In this document: piece after piece, positions 1 through 12,550 of the stretch
Layout of the letters: every line of letters begins with the position of its first letter
Numbering within the stretch: position 1 is the stretch's first letter
Source of the DNA: Parachlorella kessleri
Lineage: Eukaryota > Chlorophyta > Trebouxiophyceae > Chlorellales > Chlorellaceae
Length of the DNA: 13,694 bases
Assembly (NCBI GenBank): GCA_001598975.1
Contig: BBXU01000440.1
Span: forward strand, 1-13,694
Reading direction: 5' to 3'
The notes under the pieces: generated by a model
Seen by the model: the letters and a program-made list of their open reading frames with translations, nothing else
The model's database searches: none
Told to the model about the DNA's origin: nothing
Program-made: the position numbers and the translations under genes

Positions 1-267
1 GGGGAGGAGGTGCACGGCTATGGAAGCGGAGGGGGACGAATCACTGTGCATGCCTTGGGAGTATCTTGTGTGCGATAGAAAGGTTTGCATTGTAGAGGTT
101 GTCAATCGCTCAGTGTGGCCCTGCCATGCTTGATGCACCTTAATTGGGTCACCGTCATCATAACCCACGGCAGCTGTCCATAGCAGAGTGGGAACTGCCA
201 TTTGGATTGAGGGCTACATGTACAGGTGCCAGTGTGCATGCAAGGTCCCACTGAATGTTGCGTGCAG

Positions 268-390
268 GAGCTGTCGCTGATGGCCAGCAAAGGGTCTGGC
301 AGGGGCCACAACAAGGCGCACGGCAGCCCCCGGTTCAATGCCGGCCTGCGCCGCACCCGCACGCTCAACCAGCCTCGCTCCGGCTTCTGA
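268..390 (+). CDS. Terminal exon of an unrecognised gene (5' part outside or unresolved)
   Basis: An acceptor (TGCAG ending at 267) is followed by an open phase-0 frame of 40 codons that closes with TGA at 388-390. The encoded tail starts ELSLMASKGSGRG and ends LNQPRSGF; it is basic, rich in Gly, Arg, Asn and Ser, and has almost no hydrophobic core, so it looks like a disordered, possibly nucleic-acid-binding C-terminus. The previous exon may be the first nine bases of the window (GGG GAG GAG before a GTGCAC donor), which would read on in phase as GEE-ELSLM, but that donor is weak. A TGTAA at 898-902 could be its poly(A) signal, giving a 3' UTR of about 510 nt. I do not recognise the family. 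An ATG at 280 could instead start a 36-codon ORF, which I consider less likely. Confidence 0.45.
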   Translation, partial: ELSLMASKGSGRGHNKAHGSPRFNAGLRRTRTLNQPRSGF

Positions 391-1834
391 TGCTAGCTGC
401 AGAACTGAAGCTTGAACAGCACACAGCGCTCCTGAGAGTGGGGTGACGTGTGCGTAGGGTGCCGAGTGTACTATGAGGCAGGTTCAGAGGACTGGGTCAT
501 GCACTGCTAAAAAAGCAGCCTGCCTTGATGTAGGCACCGTTGTTGTATACATTCACTCTGCTGTATATGCTGGGGCGAGCCGGTCTGTATCATACGAAGG
601 TGCTCAGTTGTTCTACCCTCACTACAAGAGTTTTGAAGAGAGGAGGCAGTGTGCCCCTGACCCCTGAGAGGGATGCAGGCCTCGTACTATTCCTTGGAGA
701 GTTTGGAGATTCCCCTGGCTGACGAGCGTGGCTGTAGGCCCAAAGGCACTTGTCGTGTCTGTTGCTAGTCAAGGTTTGTTTGGAGTAAGCTTGTCTGCTA
801 TTTCCGTGAACCTTCCGTGGGAACTAAAGGGGCTGAGCTGCGGCTCATTCCGTGAAATGGCCAGCCTGTAGCCTGGTGTGTACCCTGTTAAGAGCCTTGT
901 AACATGCCAGTGGATGAGCTGTTGGTAGGCCTAGTCTAGTCTAACAGCGTAGCGCCACCTGACCATGCTGCCACGAGTCCCCCCAAGTGGTAGGTGACGA
1001 AACTCTTCCCGGAGATTGGGTTTGCGAAGCAGCCATCACGCTAGCCCACTGACATCAGTTTTACTGCTGCAGGTTGCGGTCTTTGTGCTGTAATGTATAG
1101 AGGGTGCCGAATGCCCAGGTTCGCAAAGGCAGGAACCACTGCGCAGGCCCCAGAGCATGCCATGGGGTCTAACTTGGCAGACACCAAGTGCAGTAAGAGC
1201 ATCCTGCATCGAAAGTCCCCAGGTCTTTGAGAGCTCGAGTCCACTAGCGTTGCCTGCCAACCACATTGTCTTCCAGCTCGAGCACGAGCAAACCCTAGCA
1301 TGCTGTTATTCAAAACATGGTGCATCATCGTTACAGACCTTCACTACATGCCTAGCTACTGTAATTATGGGGACTACCCCGTGTGGCTTGTACACATACG
1401 GGTTCCTAACAAGTGGCCTTCCCCACTATGTCACAGCCCACTGAACTGAACTCCTGCTATTGTCGCTCCAAACTGCTGGGCGTGCAGGGAGACTGTGATA
1501 ACGACGCAAGCTGAACCAGGTCATGGCGGCTCTTGCGCCGCCACCCCCAAAGCGACAAGAGCAAGGACACCGACAACAAGAAGCGGCTGAGCTTAACTGA
1601 GCTTAACAGTCATGCCGTGTGCGCCTGCTTGGGGTCAAGCAAAGTGTGTCCGAAATTCTAGGAGAACAGGGTGTCAAGGTTAGTCACTCCTCTGAATCGG
1701 CGCACGGCGCGGCGCTTATTGCAAGCTAGTGGAGGTTAGGCCCCACAGGAAGACTGGTCTTGAATCTTGCATTCCACTTCGTTGCACTATCAGGGGACTC
1801 CTCGCCTAGGGCATCTCGACACTAGCCAGACAAC
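391..1834. other. Non-coding stretch: probable 3' UTR, then intergenic and upstream region
   Basis: No exon with both credible splice sites and recognisable protein content was found on either strand. TGTAA occurs at 898-902, 1089-1093 and 1360-1364; the first is the best candidate poly(A) signal for the gene ending at 390. Sequence just before 1835 would be the promoter and 5' UTR of the next gene, but I see no clear TATA box. A 10-bp tandem copy (TGAGCTTAAC) lies at 1588-1607. Confidence 0.4.
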
Positions 1835-4800
1835 ATGCAGCAGCTCCTCTTACTGGACAGCGCCCCTAAGGCTACCAGCGGTGAAAGCAGCGGCGTGCAA
1901 GCCCTGATCGTACACAACCAGGCCGCCGTGGTGCCTGTCGAAGCGCGGCTAGAGCTGCTCAGACAGGACCGAGAGGTGCATCACCACAAGCAAATATGGA
2001 CCAAAGACCCCCATGGAGGCCCGTATAAGAAGGCAAGGTGGTTTACAAAGCTAGGGAGACTTGCGTAACACGAGGAGTCCTTGCGCTTCGGTCAAACATG
2101 ACCTCCTCGCCATCATGGTTTTGACCTGCATGCAGGCAGCTATGAAGACATACGACCCACTTCAGCATCTGCCCGACGGGTCAGATAGGCAGGTGGGTCT
2201 TGCCTCGATGCCTGTCTGGTGTAAGGGGGGTTGCAGACAATCACCTGCGTCCTGGGATGGGAGACTGACCCAGGTTAAACAGACCCTACCTTGGTCCGGA
2301 TGCCAGCTATCTGCCATATCCAAGGCCATACCTGTGTGACCTGCCAGGGCTGGGATATGTCAGTGTGCGCTCCACAACATGCTTGGTGGGTGTGTCAACC
2401 ACCCCAACCCACTCGCAGGTGGAGCTGGGGTATGAGCGCGTGGAGCGCGGCCTCACCACCAACTTCGTGGGCAACCACATGACCCAGGGAGCCATCGACC
2501 TGGTGCAAGCCGAGTTGGAGGGGCCCCCCTGCAGCGAGGACCTGCTGCTGCTGGAGCAGAGCCAACAGCCTGCCAGGCTGCTGCACAGGGGGCCGGCAGG
2601 CAGCAGCCCGCTCTGCTGCCAGCAGGCGCCCACAGCCGTGCCGCTGCAAGGGTACAGCTGGTGGGATGCTGGCAGCTGTTTGCGCATCCGGGTGGACCTG
2701 GCACGCTGCCGGCAGCAGCTGCGGCTGCCGGCGGGCAGCCAGCAGCCGCTGGCGGCAAGCTGCAGGTGGTCCAGGCAGAGCTTGCGGCTCCAGCTGTCAT
2801 CTCAAGCGCAGCTGGGGGAGGATAGCGGCTCCCCTTCTCCACAGGGTTCTCCAAAGAGGGTACCTGGAAGCAATATACGAGTTGTGGAGCTGATCCAGGA
2901 CCCGCTGTGCCACGCTGTGTGTCCAGCTGCGTGTAAGCTGGAGCAGGCTGGGCCCCCTGCCCTCCCTGCCCCACCCCTGCAAGTGCAGCTGGAGGCGAGC
3001 AACCCTACGCCACCGTCAGAGGCACACGGTGCTTCTGGGGTCCTGCAGGGCAGCAGCAGCTCAGGCTGCAGCAGGCCGGAAGCAGGCGCAGGAAGCACAG
3101 CAGGCGCAGCATGCCAGGACCCAGGCACCTCCTGCAGTGCACCGCTCCCGGCTGCTGCCGCTGAACCCCAGAGTGGGGCAGTTGCTGTCACGGTCACTGG
3201 TGATGCGGCACGCAGTCAAGAAGAAGCCTGCCAGGGAGCCCTGGCCCTGGGCCCTGGTGCCACCGCCCTGCTGGTTGTCCTGGTCAAGGAGGATGCCTCC
3301 AGGGTGTGGGACACCTTGCAGGCGCCAGCGGTGGTGGCAGCTGCCACGCCGCCCAGGCCGCCTACCAACCTGGCCACACTGAGGTGAGCTGGGGCCCCTA
3401 TAGGTGCTCTTTTGCAGGGATGGCCTTGTCGGCTGCCAGTTGCCCGTACCGTCATGGTGTTGAGGTTTGGCGGCGCACGCGTGCCTGCACCTGCAGTTCC
3501 TGCATGCTGGTGGCAGACAGGCTAAGCCATGCCATTGGGCAGCAACCTGCCTGACATGAGGGGCAGACTATGAGCGCTGTGCAGCACAGCATGGCACACC
3601 TTCTGAGGGGTGTGGCACAATACCACAATGCTCCAAGCTTCAAGCTCAGTTTCGGATCCTATTCTCTATCGGAAGGGCTGGCTGCCTAGGCACCTCTCAA
3701 GCCAGCATGATGGGTATTGGGTTCCTTCCCGCGCACTCTCACTCATAACAGATATCTCAATCGTGTGCAGGAGATATCTACGGCAGCAGGGGCAGAAGGC
3801 GGCCCCTCAGCCAGCCCCCACCACAGGCTCTGCCTGTGCAACTCCCACTGGGTCCACTGAAGACCCCCCTGCTATAACCAGCCAGCCGCCAGCCACAATC
3901 GCAGCAGAGACACCGCCTGCGAGGGCGGAGCCGTTAGGGAGCGGATCAGCAGCAACCCTCCCAGGCAGCCCTGCATGGGACAGCCTGCTGTGCTCGGCCC
4001 AGCGCAGCATGCAGGCTGGGCAGTACGAGGCTGCCATCGAGGCCTGTTCAAAGCTGCTGCCACACTGCTGCAGCTCCCAGCTTTTTCCAGGGTTCGTGGC
4101 TGCAGACAAGGCCCCTGAATGCCAGCATGCAGCGTCAGGCGCGGCCGTGCCTGATAGCCACCTGGAGGCGACTGTGCTGGCGGAGGTCCTCTCCCTCCGG
4201 GCCGAGTGCCACTGCCAAACGGGGAATCTAAAACAGGCACGCCCCTTGGTTTTGCAATTGCACAGGCGAGAACTGTAAGGAACACACTCTGCAAATGTAA
4301 TCATTGGGAAGCTGCCTTGGCACTAGCTTCGATGCAGAGGTCTCACAGGAGCGCCGTCTGGCCCCGTTGTTCTAGGCCCCGCCAGAGCGCATTGTCCGTG
4401 GTCCGTGGGCAAATCTTCATCAGCCCTGGCAGCAGAGGGGTGGTCCGCAGTCGGGGGTGGCACTGGGTGTGACAAACTGCCGACAGCTGATCCCCATGCA
4501 GGCAGCGGGTGACTACACCACTGCCTTAAGGCTGCTCAGTCCAGGCTGCTGCAAGCCCCCTGCGGCACCTGCACCTAATTCCTGCCACCAAGCGGAGGAG
4601 CAGGAGCCCAAGCTCGCCGCTCGCCGCGTCGTGCAGCTGCTGCTGGCAAGGGCTGCGCTGTACGAGCAGCTAGAGCAGTATGGCACGGCGCTTGATGATT
4701 TGCAGAAGGCAGCCGCATGGCAGCATCCGTCAGTTGACTCCCAGGTGGGTAGCTGCTGCAGTCTACAAGGCTTGGGCCAGGCAATGGATGGGTGGCTTGT

Positions 4801-5200
4801 GACAGGGTGGGCTGGGAAAGGCAAATGTGCCAGTACAGGGACGCTAAGCGTTCAATAACCGGACAACTTGAAGACAGCTGCGGCATGTGTTTATACAATG
4901 GTACGGTCTGCAACGCATATCAACTCTCAAAAGCACCTGGCGCTGTAGATGGTCTGCAGGGTCTCAGAAGGCCACCTCATGGTACACAATTTTCATCTAG
5001 CAACGCCTGGCCCTTCCTCCAATCTGTGCCTTGCTGGCATGGTGCAGGTGGCGCTGGGTATCCAGCGTGTCAGCCGCAGCCTAAGGGAGTTGCAGAGGAT
5101 GCAGCAGAGGGCCAGGGAAGGACTGAGTGGGTCGGTGCAGCATCCCTCTGTCCCCAGGGTTTCACAGTTGTTCAGCAAGCCAACGGCATTGCGTGCTTGA
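1835..5200 (+). CDS. CS-like domain plus TPR protein, putative co-chaperone or assembly factor (six exons)
   Basis: Model: exons 1835-2032, 2136-2192, 2419-3383, 3771-4236, 4502-4744 and 5048-5200 (TGA at 5198-5200), about 693 residues. All junction phases agree (0, 0, 2, 0, 0). From about residue 163 the chain reads GYSWWDAGSCLRIRVDL, then a strand RQSLRLQLSS, then IRVVELIQDPL, and near residue 370-386 LLVVLVKEDASRVWDTLQ. This is the order expected of a CS/p23 (CacyBP or SGT1-like) beta-sandwich with its closing strand and W-x-x-L, but it is interrupted by a Gln/Ser/Ala/Pro-rich insertion of roughly 90 residues. Three TPR-like helix pairs follow: about 476-503 (MQAGQYEAAIEACSKLL), 541-577 (LRAECHCQTGNLKQ joined across an intron to AAGDYTTALRLL) and 605-639 (LLLARAALYEQLEQYGTALD), then a basic helix (VSRSLRELQRMQQRARE). 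CS plus TPR is typical of HSP90/HSP70 co-chaperones such as SGT1 and DNAAF4; the order resembles DNAAF4, but a CS domain starting this late does not fit it. Exons 3-6 are firm. Exons 1-2 are tentative: their protein is unrecognised and they need a GC donor at 2033. A Met at 2142 or 2479 could be the start instead. Confidence 0.7.
2033..2135 (+). other. Putative GC-AG intron 1 of the CS/TPR gene
   Basis: The donor AAG|GCAAGG matches the strong exon-side and +3 to +5 pattern usual for GC-AG introns. The acceptor ends TGCAG at 2135. Phase is 0 on both sides. The competing GT at 2038-2039 gives a stop in exon 2 with either nearby acceptor. A perfect 12-bp palindrome (CCTGCATGCAGG, 2125-2136) covers the acceptor. 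Confidence 0.4.
3750..3779 (+). repeat. Hairpin enclosing the 3' splice site of intron 3
   Basis: AGATATCTC (3750-3758) and GAGATATCT (3771-3779) are perfect 9-bp inverted arms. The 12-nt loop between them (3759-3770) is exactly the end of the intron including its terminal CAG, and the second arm is the first nine bases of exon 4. Confidence 0.6.
4237..4501 (+). other. GC-AG intron 4 of the CS/TPR gene
   Basis: Joining ...CTAAAACAG at 4236 to GCAGCGGGTGAC at 4502 rebuilds a canonical TPR (CHCQTGNLKQ then AAGDYTTALRLL) in phase 0. The downstream GT at 4275-4276 (GTAAGG) is a good-looking donor, but it would end in phase 2, add 12 residues inside the TPR turn and mismatch the phase-0 exon that follows. 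The donor used is therefore most simply CAG|GCACGC. Confidence 0.65.
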
Positions 5201-6429
5201 TGGTCATTCTGACATTGCTGCCGTCGTGGCCCGCAGGGTAACCCCACATTGCTGTCTTATGCAAACCATGTGCCAGACCACGTAAGCGCGTCAGCAATAT
5301 GTGTGCAGCCAGTATATATTTAGGGTGGCAGGTAATGCGATCAGAAAGGAGGTACTGGGCTGACAGGGGTCTATGCAGTATGCTCAGTATCTTCTAGCGT
5401 CCCATGCAAGGCTGCCCCAACCTGGGCAACCAATTTGCTCTTCACCCTGTCCGCCTCTGGCAACACAACTCAACCTTGGGTGGCCTTGACGAGGGAAGGC
5501 TTTTTACACATCAGTACACAATCGCTACAAAACGAAATCCAGGCACCCAATCAGTGCCAGCTACAAGCCCACAAAGCTACAAGGCGACAGGCACTGGCGC
5601 CCGTGAGCAAATGAAATGCAATGGGACACGCAAGCAGCTACTACACGCACACACATGTACACACCAGACGCCCACACACCGCAGAAGTATGCTCCCAAAA
5701 CCGGTGTGCCTTAAAATATCTAGCTGAGCAGGAGGCGTGCACAGCAGGGCCGGTGCAGCCTGTCCCGAGTGAGAGCAGGGGGTGTGGCAAGGACAAAGCC
5801 CAAAGACAACTAAATGTGCCTTGCAAAAACCACATGACTCGCTCACTAAGCCACTCTATCAAACTCGAACCCCACGCATTTCCCGAGATCCGACATCCCA
5901 CAAGAAAAACTTCAAGCAATGGAGTGTACAAATAACGTCCAGACACCAAACAAGAGCACGCAAAAATGTGTGCAGCAGGCAATTCAGCACCCAGTGCAGC
6001 AGGCGCCACCCTGCCGCCCCAGGCGCAGCCCACTAAACTTGTCGAATGTCACCTTTTTGTCCAAAAACCCGGCAGGCCAGCCTGCAGCGCTCCCCGACAG
6101 GGAGACCCCAGGTGCCACGCACCAGGCTACCAAGTGCAGTGCAGCAACCCAAAGAATCTCTATAGTACACTCACAGCCACAATCGCAAGACAGTCAAACT
6201 AAACTAAGGAGTAGGGGCCCGGCCCCGAGGTAGAGAATTAAGCGCTTGCGCGAACACCACAGTCACCATCGCACGAGGACAAGGAATTTCACTAACACCA
6301 GCAGGAATAGAAACTGCCCTGAGGAGCAGTCGCAAAAACGCATGGCCAGGGGCGAGGCCAAAGCCTGCAGCCCTGGACCACTCAAAAAGCTCAGAGTCTG
6401 GCCTATCATGCGGCAATTGGCCTTCTTTC
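5201..6429. other. Convergent 3' region: probable long 3' UTR of beta-amylase
   Basis: Two genes end tail to tail here: the CS/TPR gene at 5200 and beta-amylase at 6430. On the minus strand the only TGTAA I find is at 5514-5518 (TTACA on the plus strand), which implies a beta-amylase 3' UTR of about 900 nt. No plus-strand TGTAA was found between 5200 and 6429, so the poly(A) site of the CS/TPR gene is unresolved. Open frames in this stretch are low-complexity (CA-rich around 5640-5690) and show no recognisable protein. Confidence 0.45.
5514..5518 (-). terminator. Candidate TGTAA poly(A) signal of beta-amylase
   Basis: The plus strand reads TTACA, so the minus strand reads TGTAA. It is the nearest such pentamer downstream of the beta-amylase stop at 6430. 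The distance of about 910 nt is long but seen in green algae. Confidence 0.35.
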
Positions 6430-10429
<4,000 letters not shown>

Positions 10430-10832
10430 ACCCCGTCACTGCTGCTGCTGCTGCTGACCGCCAACTCATAAGCCAGTGAGCAGGCCAGACTAGGACAGAC
10501 GCTGGTTGACTAACTCTAAGAACGTGGCCCGTCTCGGTCCAGGTTAGCCACAAGCAATACGAGAAAGTAGGTTCACGGGCAAGGAAAGTTACTCCGGTGA
10601 AGCTGCGTGGTACCTGGGGAAGCCAAGCAATGTTGGGTAATTTTTTGGCGGTTGCCGTCCTTTCTTCCTGTGGCTTGTTTGGGGTTCCCATCGATCCCAA
10701 GTGCGATCCCCCTCCAGGCAATGGGAACAATCAGAGGACTGACATTACCGTAGCTTTAATTGTTCTATGATTGGGCCTATCGTGTAGGTTGCAACCTTGC
10801 CCTCTGTGCCTGGCTGGTCATAAAACCCTGTC
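10430..10832. promoter_or_regulatory. Head-to-head promoter region between beta-amylase and bS21
   Basis: Only 403 bp separate the two divergent start codons, so both promoters and both 5' UTRs must lie here. No clear TATA box is seen. An ATTGG (inverted CCAAT) occurs near 10775-10780 and a TTTGGCGG element near 10643-10650; neither is proof of function. Confidence 0.5.
10439..10456. repeat. (CTG)6 trinucleotide repeat in the beta-amylase 5' leader
   Basis: Six uninterrupted CTG units on the plus strand, CAG on the beta-amylase sense strand, 10 bases upstream of the proposed ATG at 10429. It is also part of a 19-codon upstream frame beginning at 10469. Confidence 0.85.
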
Positions 10833-11645
10833 ATGGCGTTGCGGCAGCTAGCAGCATCTGTAGGGACTAGATTGTTACAACACTCAACCAGAACCTCAGG
10901 GTGCAGCCAGCTAGGCGGCAGCTTGTTGCCTGGACACCAGGAGCTAGCCAGAGGGTGCGCACTGAGCCAGCAGAGGGCTGTAGTTACAATAGACGTTGTA
11001 AACAACCAGGTGGACAGAGCCCTGAAAAGCCTGAAGCGCAAGGTGGTGGAAGAGGGGCTGCCCAAGCAGTGGAAGGCACACGAGGTGGGTGGGTGGCGCT
11101 GCTCATGTGCTGTAGTCCTGCAGGTAGCTTGCGTGTGGATGCACCTGCTCTGTACCGGTCCTGTGAGACTGTATGTGTGAGACTGTATGGGGTGGCGTGC
11201 GAGGGCTGCTGTAGCTAGCCTCGAAGGGGTCACCTGTTGTCAAGGTCCGCTATCACCTAACTTCACTGGCACGACCCAAACCTAGCCCATGAACTTTCGC
11301 CTTGCAGTTCAACGTCAAGCCCAGCGAGCAGCGGAAACTGGATGCTGCAGAGACAGAAAAGCGGCTGCGGAAACGGGCTTTCCGGGAAAAGATTCGTTGG
11401 ATCCTGAAACGCAAAGCGCGGTGAGTGGGGGTGCAGTTTGTAGCAGCCTGTTTGGTTGGGGTTGGGTGGCGGTCAGCACAGCACTCAACGACTGTTGAAT
11501 GTGTGTTCCAGTGCATGATACTCTTTTAACAACTTTCAACAACCTTGCATTGCCTGCAGACTGTTGTCAATCGGCTGAGCACACATCAGGTCGCAGGCCA
11601 AGTTGCATACACCCGCGTTGTGCTTGCTATTGCAGGGGTTTCTGA
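10833..11645 (+). CDS. MRPS21: Organellar small-subunit ribosomal protein bS21, probably mitochondrial (three exons)
   Basis: bS21 is a small basic protein of the 30S/28S subunit, near the mRNA exit and 16S rRNA 3' end in bacteria. Exons: 10833-11084, 11308-11420 and 11636-11645; phases 0 and 2; about 124 residues. Residues 1-50 (MALRQLAASVGTRLLQHSTR...) have Arg but no acidic residue before Glu and look like a mitochondrial presequence. The mature part has the family pattern: VTIDVVNNQVDRALKSLKRK (strand and first helix), the F-x-x-KPSEQRK turn at the start of exon 2, then a long basic helix with KRLRKRAFREKIRWILKRK. The last exon adds only the rest of an Arg codon, Gly, Phe and TGA. A plastid bS21 is the alternative; the presequence and the IRWILKRKAR ending favour mitochondria. 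The gene is divergent from beta-amylase and convergent with HSP110. Confidence 0.85.
11162..11189. repeat. 14-bp tandem duplication in bS21 intron 1
   Basis: TGTGAGACTGTATG is present twice, head to tail, with no mismatch. Both copies lie within the intron 11085-11307. Confidence 0.9.
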
Positions 11646-12100
11646 GCGTTCAGGAGCCAGAGACAGCTTGTACACTATCTACAAAGTACCTCCAGCAGCG
11701 CTGGCTTGTTCAAAGGTTTAAGAAGGCTCTCAGCACAGCAGCGAGAGGCCACTTTGTTTTCTTGCAAGCACCCAGTGGAGGTGCTATGGGTGATGTTGAA
11801 CATACATGTGGCGGCCTGCACTGGAGGCCATGAGAAGTAAGTCCTATGTGTGATTGCCTAAGGCTCACTCGTCCTGGTGTGAGGCAATAAGGGACACCAA
11901 AGTCAGCGTAGCTGACTACCTTAGATGAGTGCCTTTGCTTTTGGGATTAGGCAGCAACACATCTTTTAGTGTCGTTTTTTTTGTCCAGCACGTCCCACCG
12001 TCCTAAGGCAAGTACGCATCCAGTACACAGTGAAGCAAGGGTTGCTACTTCTGCACTTGCCCCACTCTTCCAGAGGCACATCGGGGCATGAACCGCACAC

Positions 12101-12105
12101 TGTAA
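12101..12105 (+). terminator. Candidate TGTAA poly(A) signal of bS21
   Basis: TGTAA lies about 456 nt after the bS21 stop, in TGTAAACAAA. I noticed no earlier TGTAA after the stop on this strand. Confidence 0.45.
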
Positions 12106-12265
12106 ACAAACATCGGCTTGGGTTTGAGCGGTTTCAGCAGGTGACATGCGCAAGGGTTCATACCATGCGCAGCAAGCGACAAAGTACTCACACAGCTACT
12201 TGTCATAGGCTGACACAAGCGCCAGCAGGCTAAGGCCAAAATGCACCAATCCTCCTCACTTCCTA

Positions 12266-12270
12266 TTACA
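12266..12270 (-). terminator. Candidate TGTAA poly(A) signal of HSP110
   Basis: TTACA on the plus strand is TGTAA on the gene strand, about 280 nt after the HSP110 stop codon at 12551. Confidence 0.45.
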
Positions 12271-12550
12271 ACCCGACCACGCCTGTTAACACCCAACAGG
12301 CGAATGTCTGAATCCCGAACGCGCATGTACGATGAATCACCACCGCCTGGCCCACAGCAGAAGGCAGGCCCCAATGCGGCTTCAAGGGTGCTCCCCACCC
12401 CAGCCCAGCCACGCCGGACCAGCCCACACAGCCAGGGACTGCTCCACCCAGTTTCAAACTGGCTGGCCTCAGCAGCCGCCCTGGGTTAGGCCCCTGCCGG
12501 CTTGTTCAGGCCTTCCCCCACCACTATCTCGAAGCAAGATGCAGCTCCGT

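Larger units (their letters stand above)
11646..12550. other. Convergent 3' UTRs of bS21 and HSP110
   Basis: No coding exon is supported here on either strand. A plus-strand TGTAA at 12101-12105 and a minus-strand TGTAA at 12266-12270 are candidate poly(A) signals. They imply 3' UTRs of about 460 and 280 nt, with only about 160 bp between the two signals. Confidence 0.5.

Noticed and set aside
1041..1328. 95-codon minus-strand frame
   Set aside because: No recognisable domain, no supporting splice sites or neighbours; amino-acid content looks like a chance frame.
1523..1600. Short frame MAALAPPPPKRQEQ... with a start codon, possibly a first exon
   Set aside because: It ends in TGA after 25 codons, has no good GT donor before the stop, and its content is low-complexity.
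2453..3197. Long minus-strand frames (up to 173 codons)
   Set aside because: They are antisense shadows of the GC-rich exon 3 of the CS/TPR gene, rich in Pro/Ala/Cys with no family pattern.
3807..4304. 165-codon minus-strand frame
   Set aside because: Antisense to exon 4, whose sense frame carries TPRs and phase-matched splice sites.
5855..5885. GGTTCGA-like T-loop on the minus strand, possible tRNA
   Set aside because: The flanking bases do not pair as a T-arm and no anticodon or acceptor stem can be folded around it.
5577..6233. Overlapping frames of about 80-130 codons on both strands
   Set aside because: They lie in the beta-amylase 3' UTR, are biased by CA-rich sequence and show no protein family.
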